In this document: piece after piece, positions 6,302 to 15,234 of the stretch
Layout: each line of letters starts with the position of its first letter
Position numbering within the stretch: position 1 is the first letter of the stretch
Assembly (NCBI GenBank): GCA_963721365.1
Contig: CAVRJE010000016.1
Coordinates: forward strand, 70,898-134,897
Reading direction: 5' to 3'
Origin: CAIQPS01 sp963721365
GTDB lineage: Bacteria; Actinomycetota; Thermoleophilia; RBG-16-64-13
DNA length: 64,000 nt
Translations under genes and position numbers: made by a program
The notes under the pieces: generated by a model
Told to the model about the DNA's origin: nothing
What the model saw: only the letters and a program-made list of their open reading frames with translations
Databases searched by the model: none

Positions 6302-9244
6302 TTGGATAACACGGAGCAGTCAAGGAGCGACGTCACGCGCTCGAGGCGCAGTTTTATCCTGCGTGTCGTGCTACCCGCCGTCTTGGCGGTGATCCTGTTC
6401 ATCCTCGCGACGTTCCTCCTCTTGATCCCGGCCGTCGAGAATCAGATGCTCGAGGGCAAGAAGGAGACCACACAGGAACTGACCCGATCGGCTATCAGCA
6501 TCATCGATGAGTACTACCGCGACGAGGTAGCCGGGACCCTCACCCGAGAACAGGCGCAGGCGGAGGCCAAGGTCAGTATCGAGCAAGTTCGGTGGGGAGA
6601 CGAAGGCAAGGACTACTTCTGGATCACCGACATGCACCCCACGATGATCATGCACCCCTACCTGCCCGAACTGGACGGACAGGACCTGACCACCTACGAG
6701 GATCAGGCTGGCAACAAGCTGTTCGTGGAGATGGTCGACGTTGTGCAGAAGGAGCGGGTCCGGCTACGTCGAGTACTACTGGCAGTACAAGGACGACCCG
6801 ACGAGGATCGTTCCCAAGCTGTCGTATGTCGAGGCCTTCAGCCCCTGGCAGTGGGTGGTCGGCACCGGGATCTACACCGACGACGTCTCCGCGGCGATCG
6901 GGGCCGTCCGGAGGAACTTGATCTTCGTCTCCTTGGCGATCGCCATAGTCGTCGCGTTGCTGCTTCTCTACAGCGCGCGGCAAAGCCTCAAGATCGAGAG
7001 GCGGAGGGCGGCCGCCGAGAAGGGCCTCCGGAGTCGAACGAGAAGTACCGCGCTCTGGTCGAGGCCGCTACGGAAGGCCTCCTCATGACGCTGGGAGGAA
7101 GAGCGACCTACTCCAACAAACCGCTCCTCGACATGCTGGGCTATGCGGAGGATGAGCTTACTGATCTGGAAGTGACCCAGCTCTTTGTGCCGGAGGGCAC
7201 CACCGAGCGGGCACTGGCATCCCTGACCGGCGCTTCGCAAGAAGGTATGCCCGCCAATTTCGACGCCACGTTCCGGAAGAAGGATGGCCAGACGGTCGAT
7301 GCCCTTGTCACCGCGACACCCATCTCCCTCGCCGGCAAGGACGGTTTCATCCTGATAGTCAGGAGCCTGACCAGCCAGAAAGCCATGGAGTCGGCACTCG
7401 ATGAGACGCGACGGCAGTTCAGATCGATGTCCGACGCCCTTAGTCTGGGCGTGTTCCGCAGCACATGGGGCCGCAAGGCAGCGCTGGTCGAGGTCAATCC
7501 CGCGATTCGGTCGATCCTTGGTCTTCCCGTGACCGCCGACCTTACCGGCGCGGACTGGCTGGAGAGGATCATCGACCCCGAGCAGCGAAGCGCTCTGGTC
7601 GCCACTCTGAGCAGAGACAAGGCAGTACAGAACTATCACCTCGGTCTCCGTCGCGAGGACGGTGGACGAGTGGAAGTCTCGCTGTTCGCGGTCCTATTGG
7701 ACGGCGAGGGCGGTCAACCGGCCTATCTGGATGGCATCTTCGAGGATATCTCGAGGCAGAGGAAGACCGAGGAAGAACGGGAAGCTCTCATAGCTCGGCT
7801 CCAGACGTCGCTCTTCTTCCTGCGTGAGCCCATCACCCAGGCGATCTCCTCCGCGCTCTCGGTAGACATGAACGAGACGGTGGCGCGAGCCGCGACATTG
7901 ATGAAGAAGAACCGGACGACCGCTGCGTTCGTCACCGGCCCGGACGGAACCGTCATGGGCATCGCAACCGACCACGACTTCCGCGAGCGTGTGGTCAGCG
8001 AAGGCCTTGACCCGAATAGCCCGGTGCGCTCCGTCATGAGCGCCCCGGTCGCCTCCATACCGGCCAACGCGCCCGTCTACGAAGCCCTACTGCGGATGCA
8101 GGAGCGAGACGTTCAACACCTGGCGGTCATGGACGGAGCCGGCAAGCTTGTGGGTGCAGTCCACCTACGCGATCTCGCCCGCTACCAGCAGTCCTCATCC
8201 GTGATCGTCACCGACTCCATCCGCCGCGCGCGGTCCTGCGCGGATATGGTCGAGGCTCACGATCGTCTCCCCTCGTTGGTCAAGGCCGTCGTCGACTCCG
8301 GCGCCGAGACCAGGTACGTCAACCACATCGTGTCCGGTGTCTCCGACGCCGTGGTGCAGAAGTTGATCCAGATGGCGACGAAGAAGCTGGGGCCGCCTCC
8401 GGTGCGCTTCGCCTTCCTGACTCTCGGGAGTGAAGGCCGTGAGGAGCAGACTCTTCTCACCGACCAGGACAACGCGATCATCTATGACGATCCCGAACCG
8501 GAGAAGTCCAAAGAGGTCTCCGAGTACTTCCTATCGATGGGAACGCTGGTGTGCGACTGGCTTGACCAGGTCGGCTACGCCTACTGCGAGGGCGGCATCA
8601 TGGCCAAGAACCCGCGGTGGAACCTGCCGCGGTCCCTATGGCGGCAGCAGTTCTCGCACTGGATCCACAACGCCGATCCGCAGGAGCTCCTGGAGCTCAA
8701 CATGGCGTTCGACTTCCGCTGCGTGAACGGCGAGCAGCAGTTCGCCCGCGACCTCAGGGCCTGGGTGTTCGACCAGATGGAGGAGTACCCGCTCTTCTTC
8801 CTGCACTTCGCTCAAAACGCGCTGCTGTACAAGCCACCGATCACGTTGCTCGGCAATCTCCAGACCACGTCTTCCGGAGACGGGGCAAAGACTCTCAACC
8901 TCAAAGAAGCGTTGATGCCCATCGTCAACTTCTCGCGGCTCTACGCTCTGCGCCACCGGATCGATTCGACGAACACTCTCGACCGCCTCACCGAGTTGCG
9001 AGATCGGGGTGTCCTCAGCGGTGAGTCGTACGACCGGATGTTCCCAGACTACGAAAGCCTCATGCGGATCCGGCTTCGCCGGCAGGCCGTCGCGATCGAA
9101 GAAGGCAAGGCGCCCAGCAACCTCATCACACCAGAGGAACTCACCTCGGCCGAAGAGGCCAGGCTGAAGCGTCTGTTCTCGGTCTCCGCCGACCTCCGCA
9201 AGAAGATCAGCTACGACTTCCTCGGAGGCATAGCGGGATTCTAG
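6302..9244 (+). CDS. Cache-PAS-CBS-DUF294 signalling protein
   Basis: Membrane-anchored sensor of about 980 residues. An N-terminal TM helix (19-40) is followed by a single Cache_2 domain (KDYFWITDMHPTMIMHPYLP near 100), a second TM helix, two PAS-like domains (about 250-480), a CBS pair (about 510-640) and a DUF294 nucleotidyltransferase-like domain with GSEGREEQTLLTDQDNAI near 710, then DUF294_C. DUF294-CBS proteins often neighbour actP; fusion to Cache and PAS sensors suggests ligand-controlled modification of an unknown target. TTG at 6302 is preceded by AGGAGG. Between about 6750 and 7025 the conserved Cache/TM sequence (YVEYYWQYKDDPTRIVPK) lies in another frame, so two compensating indels are present. 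A strong hairpin follows the stop. Confidence 0.85.
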   Translation: MDNTEQSRSDVTRSRRSFILRVVLPAVLAVILFILATFLLLIPAVENQMLEGKKETTQELTRSAISIIDEYYRDEVAGTLTREQAQAEAKVSIEQVRWGDEGKDYFWITDMHPTMIMHPYLPELDGQDLTTYEDQAGNKLFVEMVDVVQKERVRLRRVLLAVQGRPDEDRSQAVVCRGLQPLAVGGRHRDLHRRRLRGDRGRPEELDLRLLGDRHSRRVAASLQRAAKPQDREAEGGRREGPPESNEKYRALVEAATEGLLMTLGGRATYSNKPLLDMLGYAEDELTDLEVTQLFVPEGTTERALASLTGASQEGMPANFDATFRKKDGQTVDALVTATPISLAGKDGFILIVRSLTSQKAMESALDETRRQFRSMSDALSLGVFRSTWGRKAALVEVNPAIRSILGLPVTADLTGADWLERIIDPEQRSALVATLSRDKAVQNYHLGLRREDGGRVEVSLFAVLLDGEGGQPAYLDGIFEDISRQRKTEEEREALIARLQTSLFFLREPITQAISSALSVDMNETVARAATLMKKNRTTAAFVTGPDGTVMGIATDHDFRERVVSEGLDPNSPVRSVMSAPVASIPANAPVYEALLRMQERDVQHLAVMDGAGKLVGAVHLRDLARYQQSSSVIVTDSIRRARSCADMVEAHDRLPSLVKAVVDSGAETRYVNHIVSGVSDAVVQKLIQMATKKLGPPPVRFAFLTLGSEGREEQTLLTDQDNAIIYDDPEPEKSKEVSEYFLSMGTLVCDWLDQVGYAYCEGGIMAKNPRWNLPRSLWRQQFSHWIHNADPQELLELNMAFDFRCVNGEQQFARDLRAWVFDQMEEYPLFFLHFAQNALLYKPPITLLGNLQTTSSGDGAKTLNLKEALMPIVNFSRLYALRHRIDSTNTLDRLTELRDRGVLSGESYDRMFPDYESLMRIRLRRQAVAIEEGKAPSNLITPEELTSAEEARLKRLFSVSADLRKKISYDFLGGIAGF

Positions 9245-9269
9245 GGCGCGCATCGATCGATTGTTCTCT

Positions 9270-9299
9270 GAGCGGCCGGCGCCAAAGCGCCGGCCGCTC
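9270..9299. terminator. Rho-independent-type terminator
   Basis: A perfect 13-bp GC-rich stem (GAGCGGCCGGCGC and complement) with a CAAA loop is followed by ACTTTTCT on the plus strand. It closes the DUF294 gene and may also serve the convergent metal-transporter operon. Confidence 0.8.
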
Positions 9300-9339
9300 A
9301 CTTTTCTCCGCCGTCCTCAGCCGCGAACGGCCTCTGGGC

Positions 9340-10206
9340 CTACGGCGCCGATACCCGCGCCGCGTGAGCACGCCGCCTACCACGCCATACCACTCCCCTT
9401 CGGGGCGCGAACAGGAAGACGATGACGAAGATGAACGTAGCGACCAGAACCATCGCCCCACTCGTGGAGACGCCCAGGTAGTAGCTCGCGTAGAGGCCGC
9501 CGACAGCGGGGATGGCTCCGAGCAGGGCCGAGAGCGCCATCATCGCCGGAAGCCGGCGCGTGAGCAGGTAGGCGGTGGCGGGAGGAGTCACGAGCATCGC
9601 CGCCACGAGGGCAACGCCGACAGTCTGTAGCGCCACCACGATGGTGGCGGCAAGCATGAGGAACAACCCAGTGCGCAAAGCGTGGGTGTGAAGCCCCAGG
9701 GTCCTGCCGAGGATCGGGTCGAACGAGACTACGAGCAGCTGTTTGTAGAGCAGCACTATCGCCAGCAGCACGCCGAGGCCCAGGAGCCCGGTCACCCACA
9801 GATCGGCGACGGTGACGCCGAGCACGTTGCCGAACAGCACGTGGGTCAGGTCCACCGCGTACGTGTGCAGCGTGCTGATGAGCACCACCCCCAGCGCCAG
9901 GGCGGCGGCAAAGAATATCCCGATAGCGGTGTCCTCCTTGATGGTGCCCGCCCGGGATACGTAGCTGATGCCCACCGCGACGAGCACTGCCGCGACGAGC
10001 GCACCGGCGAGAATGTTGACTCCCAAGAGGTAGGCGACCGCGACTCCCGGTAGGATGGCATGGGCCAGAGCGTCCCCCAGGAAAGCCATGGAGCGGAGGA
10101 CGACGTAGCAGCCGATGACCGCGCACACGACGCCTACGATCACGGAAGCGATAAGGGCCTTCTGCATGAAGCCAAAGGTGAAGGGCTCCGTGAGCCAGGT
10201 GATCAT
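9340..10206 (-). CDS. Metal (Zn/Mn) ABC transporter permease, ABC-3 family
   Basis: Integral membrane permease with about eight TM helices, belonging to the ABC-3 (ZnuB/MntB/TroC) family. The N-terminus MITWLTEPFTFGFMQKAL and RSMAFLGDALAHAILPGVA are family-typical. The true start is ATG at 10206, overlapping the ATPase stop (ATGA); the frame is open further upstream but that part is antisense to, or out of frame with, the ATPase gene. The protein has about 288 residues and an Arg-rich C-terminal tail. With the ATPase and binding protein it forms an importer for Zn2+ or Mn2+; which metal cannot be told from sequence. Confidence 0.9.
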   Translation of the reverse strand: MITWLTEPFTFGFMQKALIASVIVGVVCAVIGCYVVLRSMAFLGDALAHAILPGVAVAYLLGVNILAGALVAAVLVAVGISYVSRAGTIKEDTAIGIFFAAALALGVVLISTLHTYAVDLTHVLFGNVLGVTVADLWVTGLLGLGVLLAIVLLYKQLLVVSFDPILGRTLGLHTHALRTGLFLMLAATIVVALQTVGVALVAAMLVTPPATAYLLTRRLPAMMALSALLGAIPAVGGLYASYYLGVSTSGAMVLVATFIFVIVFLFAPRRGVVWRGRRRAHAARVSAP

Positions 10207-10985
10207 TGCCGGTGGCTCCGGCCGTGGTCGGCGCCGCAGCACTGATCGACGACGACCATCCTGCCATCGACAACGACCATCTGCCCCCCAAAGGCCGTCT
10301 GCAGGTTGCGTTCGGTGAACACCTCCGCTGGGTCCCCCGCAGCGATCAGCCGCCCGCTCAGCAGGACCACCTGGTCGAAGCGCCCCGCGGCTAGATCGAG
10401 ATCGTGTGTGGAGACGAGGACGGTCACCCCTTGTTGCCGCAGCCCGGCCAGCACGTCCAGAGTGGCTTCGCGCGTTCCCACGTCCACGCCTGTGAAGGGC
10501 TCGTCGAGAAGCAGGGTCTGCGACTGCTGGGCCAATGCCCTCGCCAGGAACACGCGCTGTTGCTGGCCGCCGGAAAGCTCGCCGATGGAGCGGTTCCCAA
10601 GATCGCCGATCCCCATTTGAGTCATCGATTCGTGGATCATGTGGCGGTCGGACCGAGACAGCCGCCTGAGCCATCTCCCCGGGCCGTAGCGGCCCATGGC
10701 GACCACATCGAAAACCGTGACCGGAAAGCGCCAATCGACTTCCTCGCGTTGGGGCACGTAGGCGATATCCCGACGCCCGCTCAGAGGCTTCCCTCCTACG
10801 AGCATCTCGCCGGCGACGAGCGGCAACAGTCCCACCATGGCCTTGAAAAGGGTCGACTTGCCCGCCCCGTTGGGTCCGACGACGGCCACTTGGGCTGCCT
10901 GGTCGACGGAGAGAGACACTGAGTCGAGAGCCGCCCGGCTGCCGTAGAACACGGATACGTCGCGAAGTTCGATGCGCTCGCTCAT
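10203..10985 (-). CDS. Metal (Zn/Mn) ABC transporter ATP-binding protein
   Basis: ABC ATPase of about 260 residues that powers the neighbouring ABC-3 permease. Walker A GPNGAGKST, signature LSGGQQQRVFLARAL, Walker B TLLLDEPF and the switch histidine in VLVSTHDLDLA are intact. VDWRFPVTVFDVV is the ZnuC/MntA-type Q-loop region. ATG at 10985 overlaps the stop of the upstream binding-protein gene, and its own stop overlaps the permease start, so all three are translationally coupled. The C-terminus CCGADHGRSHRQ contains Cys and His residues that might bind metal; this is speculative. Confidence 0.93.
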   Translation of the reverse strand: MSERIELRDVSVFYGSRAALDSVSLSVDQAAQVAVVGPNGAGKSTLFKAMVGLLPLVAGEMLVGGKPLSGRRDIAYVPQREEVDWRFPVTVFDVVAMGRYGPGRWLRRLSRSDRHMIHESMTQMGIGDLGNRSIGELSGGQQQRVFLARALAQQSQTLLLDEPFTGVDVGTREATLDVLAGLRQQGVTVLVSTHDLDLAAGRFDQVVLLSGRLIAAGDPAEVFTERNLQTAFGGQMVVVDGRMVVVDQCCGADHGRSHRQ

Positions 10986-11891
10986 CGCAGTGCCTCTACG
11001 ATGTGGTCCGCGTTCCACCTCATCATGTCGAGATACGTCGGAGCGTTCTCGGCCAGAGAGTGTGTATGCAGGTCGGTCACGACCTTGACGCCGGTCTCCC
11101 GCGCCACCTGGTCCGCGAGATCGACATTGCTGCCGGTCTCGAGGAAGATCGCGGGAGCGCCGGTCGCGCGGATGTCCTTGATGAGGGTGCCGAGAGCCTT
11201 GGCGGAGGGCGCGCCCTCCGCATTCGAGGTGGGGAACACCGTCCCTACCACTTCAAGACCGTAGCGTTCGGCGAAGTGGCCGAAGCTTTCATGGTTGGTC
11301 ACCAGTAGCCGGCGCGACTCCGGGATGGACGCGACCCGGCCCGCTATCCACGAATCGAGGTCGCGCAGTTGCTTGCTCGTAGGCGGCCGCATTGGCGGCG
11401 TACTCGGCGGCGCCCTCCGGGTCGATGGCCGTGAGGCCCGCGCGCACGTTCTCGACGTAGGTGATCACGTCGATCGGGTCGAGCCAGAAATGCGGGTCCA
11501 CGTTCTCGCCGGCCAGCCCCTTCGCCGCGTCTATGACGGCCAGATCCTCGTTGCCGGCGCCGGCGACGAGCTTGTCAACGGATGGCTCGAACCCCGGGCT
11601 GTTGATGACGATGGCCCGCGCTTTGGCCACCTTGGCCGCGTCTCGCGGGGTCGGGTCGAAACTGTGAGGATCGGTCCCCAGGGCCAGCAACGATTCCACC
11701 TTCACTCTGTCTCCCGCCACGCGCTGCGCCATGTCGGCAAGGTAGCTGGTCTCGGCGACGACAGACGGCGCGGGGGCCGCCGCAGACGTCGAAGGCCCCA
11801 GGGCTGAGGTGGAGCCGCAGGCCGCCGCCGCGGCGGCCGCCGCGAAGACGAGGACAAGCAGGATGGTGCGTTTGATCGCGGCCGCGTTCAT
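10982..11891 (-). CDS. Metal ABC transporter substrate-binding lipoprotein (ZnuA/TroA), frameshifted
   Basis: Cluster A-I solute-binding protein delivering Zn2+ or Mn2+ to the permease. The N-terminal signal ends in a lipobox-like AAAAACGS. Metal-ligand histidines fit the family: GTDPHSFDPTP, DPHFWLDPID and TNHESFGHFAERYGL, followed by DLHTHSLAENAPTYLDMM. There is no His-rich loop, unlike many ZnuA proteins. ATG at 11891 overlaps the regulator stop. One extra base near 11380 shifts the frame after AANAAAYEQ; the remainder (QLRDLDSWIAG onwards) continues intact to 10982. Total about 303 residues after correction. Metal specificity is undetermined. Confidence 0.88.
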
Positions 11892-12560
11892 AGCTTTGCC
11901 CGCGCCACCCGCTCGAGAAGCGCCCGGTCCTTGATGACTACCCTCCGGCCCTTTGGTCTCTACCGCCCCGGCCCGGGCCAGCTGCTGGAAGGCCCGGGAG
12001 AGCGTCTCGGGGACCGTGCCGACCGCAGCCGCCAACTCGCCCTTGGAGATCCCGAGGTCGAGGGTCTCCGCGGACCCGCCTTCCGGGGCAAGCGCCAGCA
12101 GGTAGGCGGCCAGCCGCTCCGCGACCCCCTTGAGCGACAGGTCCTCGATAAGCGAGGCGAAGGCCCGGAGCCGGCTCGACAAGGCCGCCAGAAGGCGTAG
12201 GGCGACTTCCGGCTGGTTGCGGATCAGCTCGATGAAGGCGTCCCGCGGTATGTAGAACGTCTCCGTGGTCTCGAGAGTCTCGGCGCTCGCCGGAAAACTC
12301 TCTCCCGAGAGCGCCGCCACTTCCCCGACCGGTTCTCCCGGCCCCATGATCATGAGCGTCTGGGCCCTCCCCTGAGGAGAGCTCTTGAAGACCTTGACCC
12401 GCCCGTGGACGATCACGTGGAGACCCCGAGCAGCGTCACCCTGGAGAAAGATCGTCTGACCCGAGGCGAAGAGACGAAGACGGCCTCGGCGCACCATTTC
12501 GAGAGTGGCGGCCTCGTCCAGCCCGGAGAACAGGCTCGCCTGCCGCAGGATGCCGGCCAA
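11888..12560 (-). CDS. Crp/Fnr-family regulator, DNR-like (no Fe-S cysteines), frameshifted at 3' end
   Basis: Transcription factor with an N-terminal cyclic-nucleotide-binding-type sensor domain (about 10-125), dimer helix and C-terminal winged HTH. The recognition helix PETLSRAF preserves the E-x-x-S-R contacts of Fnr that read TTGAT half-sites. No cysteine occurs in the N-terminal part, so a [4Fe-4S] Fnr mechanism is unlikely; DNR/NnrR-type (heme, NO) or another effector fits better. The frame shifts near 11955; the corrected C-terminus RRVVIKDRALLERVARAKL ends in a stop that overlaps the binding-protein ATG. A TTGAC-N4-ATCAA palindrome lies upstream, in the intergenic region shared with divergent hcp. 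Confidence 0.87.
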
Positions 12561-12649
12561 TTCCTGCTGCAGGGTCGTCCCCGCACGTGCGCGATCCTGG
12601 TTCGTCTTATCACTCCCCGTTGGAGTCCCGACAAGGAACAGCGATCCAC

Positions 12650-12663
12650 TTGACTTAGATCAA
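12650..12663. promoter_or_regulatory. Fnr/Dnr-type operator upstream of hcp
   Basis: TTGACTTAGATCAA matches the Fnr/Dnr consensus TTGAT-N4-ATCAA with one mismatch. It lies between the divergent Crp-family gene and hcp. A candidate -10 box (TATGTT, 12681-12686) would place the operator centre roughly 37-41 bp upstream of the hcp start site, the position expected for activation. The neighbouring regulator carries the E-x-x-S-R recognition residues that read this sequence. Confidence 0.75.
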
Positions 12664-12767
12664 GGGAAGGCCCGAGGGACTATGTTAGCTTCTGGTTGGG
12701 AAAAAGAGCACGATGCTCGCCATCACTGGGATGGCGAAGCGTTCTGCGCGAGAAATGGAGGACGCTG

Positions 12768-14400
12768 ATGTTTTGCTATCAATGCGAGCAGACGTCGAAA
12801 TCGACCGCCTGCACCGTCAGGGGGGTGTGCGGCAAGGACGACGACGTAGCCGCCATCCAGGACGCCCTGGTCTACGCCCTCAAGGGCCTGGCGCTGGTGG
12901 CCGAAAAGGCCGCGCCGGCGGGCGTGGTGCCCGACGATACCTACCCGTTCCTCGAGGAGGGCCTGTTCACCACGCTGACCAACGTCAACTTCGACCCGGA
13001 GGCCTTGACCGACTGGGTGCGGGAGGCCGTGGAGCGGCGCGAGACGATCAAGACGGCTCTGGCCGCCAAGCAGCCCGGGGTGACCTTCCCCGAGGGACCG
13101 GCCACCTTTGCCGCCGGGTACACCTCGGCCGCCGTCGCCGACCAGGGCCGGGAGCACGGCATAAACGCCGAAGCGTCGAGCGACGAGAATGTCCGCTCGC
13201 TGCAGCACACCGTCCTCTACGGTCTCAAGGGCGTCGCGGCCTATGCCTATCACGCCGCCGAGCTGGGCTACCGGGACGAAGCCGTCGACAAGTACCACGT
13301 CGAGGCGATGGCCGATCTGGCCCGCTATCGACGAGGGCGACCTGAACGAGTGGCTAGGCAAAGCCATGCGCTGCGGCGAGATGAACTACAAGACCATGGA
13401 ACTGCTCGATCGGGCGCACGTCGAGACCTTCGGTACACCGGTGCCGACCGAGGTCCCGCTGGGAGTCAAGGCCGGCAAGGCCATCCTGGTCTCCGGACAC
13501 GACCTCCTGGACCTCGAAGAGCTGCTCAAGCAGACGGAAGGCAAGGGCATAACGGTCTATACCCATGGCGAGATGCTGCCGACCCACGCCTATCCCAAGC
13601 TCAAGCAGTACCCCCACCTCTACGGCAACTTCGGGACCGCCTGGCACAACCAGATCCAGGAATTCCCCAAGTTCCCGGGCGCCATCTTGATGACCACCAA
13701 CTGCATCCGCGAGCCCCAGGAGTCGTACTTCGACAACATCTTCACGCGGTCCACCGTCGGCTGGCCGGGAGTCACCCACATCAAGGGACGCGACTTCACG
13801 GCGGTCATCGAGAAGGCCCTCGAGATGCCGGGCTTCCCCGAAGACGTTCCGGGCAAGACGGTGCACGTCGGCTTCATGAGGAACGCCGTTCTCTCCCACG
13901 CCGAGAAGATCATCGAGCTCGTGAAAGCCGGCAAGATCCGCCACTTCTTCCTGGTCGGCGGGTGTGACGGCGCCAAGCCGGGCCGTAACTACTACACCGA
14001 GTTCGTTGAGAAATCCCCGGAAGACACGATCATCCTGACCCTGGCCTGCGGCCGCTACCGCTTCTACGACATGGACCTGGGCACGATCGACGGCATACCC
14101 CGCCTGCTCGACATGGGCCAGTGCAACGACGCCTATTCGGCCATCCAGGTGGCCTTGGCCCTGGCCGACGCGTTCCAGGTGGGCGTGAACGACCTGCCTC
14201 TCACCTTGGTACTGTCCTGGTACGAGCAAAAGGCCGCAGCCATCCTGCTCACCCTGCTCTACCTGGGTCTGAAGGACATCCGTCTTGGCCCCACGCTGCC
14301 GGCCTTCCTCACCCCCGACGTGGCCAAGTACATCGTGGACACGTACAACCTGCAGCCCATCACCACGGCGGACGAAGACCTGGCGGCAATGCTCGCCTAG
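12768..14400 (+). CDS. hcp: Hybrid cluster protein (hydroxylamine/NO reductase), frameshifted
   Basis: Hcp carries a [4Fe-4S] cluster and a hybrid 4Fe-2O-2S cluster; it reduces hydroxylamine in vitro and NO in vivo. The N-terminal cysteines C3, C6, C15 and C21 (MFCYQCEQTSKSTAC) follow the short spacing C-x2-C-x8-C-x5-C of class I enzymes from anaerobes. The hybrid-cluster region is preserved: GHDLLDLEELLKQTEG, TTNCIREP, VGGCDGAKPGRNYYTEF, LTLACGRYRF and LSWYEQKA. The start is ATG 12768 with GGAGG upstream. One base is missing near 13324, between DLARY and DEGDLNEWLGKAM. Corrected length is about 543 residues. An Fnr/Dnr box upstream and an Hcr-like gene downstream support a nitrosative-stress role. 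Confidence 0.95.
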
Positions 14401-14437
14401 CAGACCGGCTGAGGAGCCGCCATCTCAGCGAAGTCTG

Positions 14438-14470
14438 GCCGCCGGAGGGCGCCCCGCGCCCTCCGGCGGC
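14438..14470 (+). terminator. Rho-independent terminator after hcp
   Basis: A perfect 15-bp stem (GCCGCCGGAGGGCGC and complement) with a CCC loop is followed by CCCTTTCTGT. It separates hcp from the convergent reductase gene. Confidence 0.85.
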
Positions 14471-14510
14471 CCCTTTCTGTGCGACGAAGTCGATTCGCAC
14501 ACAAAGCGTC

Positions 14511-15227
14511 TTAGTACCCCTCGAACCGCTCCATCTTTATGCGCGACGCCTCGATGCCCCAGCGCAGCAGCGCATCCCCCATCGCCAGGTCGAAGGACGG
14601 CGGGCCGCTGACGAAGTAGTGCCACGAAGCCGCGTCGGGAAGCTCCGCGCCGAGCATCGCCTGATCGATATGACCCCGGTAGCCCTGCCAGTTGTCCCCG
14701 GGCTGGCTCAGCACGTGCACCACCCGCAGACCCTGCATGGTGGCCGCGAGCCCTTCCAATTCGCCGGCGAACGGAATCGCGTCCTCAGAATGGTTGGCAA
14801 AGAAGAGCACCATCTCCCGCAGCGCCACAGGCGGTCGCACATGCGCCACCCACTGGAGGATGCTTCGCACGCAGGTGATGCCGATGCCGCCTGCGAGGAA
14901 AGCTGCTCGCTCGACCTCGGGAGACATGACGAAGGTACCGTACGGGCCCTCGATTTGGACGTCGCTGCCTATCGCGAGCGCGGACAGAGCGTTCTTGAAC
15001 TCGGACCCCCGCAAACGCGTGGTGAACTCCAGCCAGGGCTCCGAAGGAGCATTCGAGTGCGAGAAATGGTGCTCGTACGGCCCCACGGGGTCTGGACCGG
15101 CGAACGTGACGACAAACCACTGTCCCGGCTGGAACTGGTAGCCCTCGGGGCGCTCGAAACGGAACGAGACGACGTCGGCTACCTGGGGCACCTTCCCGAT
15201 GAGCCTGGATGGGTACGACCCCTGCAT
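14511..15227 (-). CDS. FAD/NAD(P)H ferredoxin-reductase-family oxidoreductase, Hcr-like
   Basis: Flavoprotein of the ferredoxin-NADP reductase superfamily, 238 residues, lacking the C-terminal 2Fe-2S domain of E. coli Hcr. The FAD-binding barrel has QPGQWFVV (about 37) and YEHHFSHSN, replacing the usual RxYS with HFSHS. The NAD(P) half starts with FLAGGIGITCVRSIL and has VHVLSQP and HYFVSGPPSF. It converges on hcp and could pass electrons from NAD(P)H to Hcp or the flavodiiron protein; this is inference from context. It is the last gene of a minus-strand group with hisG (7 bp apart) and the FDP gene. Confidence 0.82.
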   Translation of the reverse strand: MQGSYPSRLIGKVPQVADVVSFRFERPEGYQFQPGQWFVVTFAGPDPVGPYEHHFSHSNAPSEPWLEFTTRLRGSEFKNALSALAIGSDVQIEGPYGTFVMSPEVERAAFLAGGIGITCVRSILQWVAHVRPPVALREMVLFFANHSEDAIPFAGELEGLAATMQGLRVVHVLSQPGDNWQGYRGHIDQAMLGAELPDAASWHYFVSGPPSFDLAMGDALLRWGIEASRIKMERFEGY

Positions 15228-15234
15228 TCCGGCG

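Noticed and set aside
9340..10734. A 464-codon frame suggesting a permease with a long N-terminal domain
   Set aside because: The part upstream of ATG 10206 is out of frame with, and overlaps, the ATPase gene; its composition is that of a shadow frame.
11289..12560. A single 423-codon frame joining the Crp-type regulator to the metal-binding protein
   Set aside because: It arises because an indel near 11955 moves the regulator frame into that of the next gene. The restored regulator stop overlaps the next ATG, so these are two genes.
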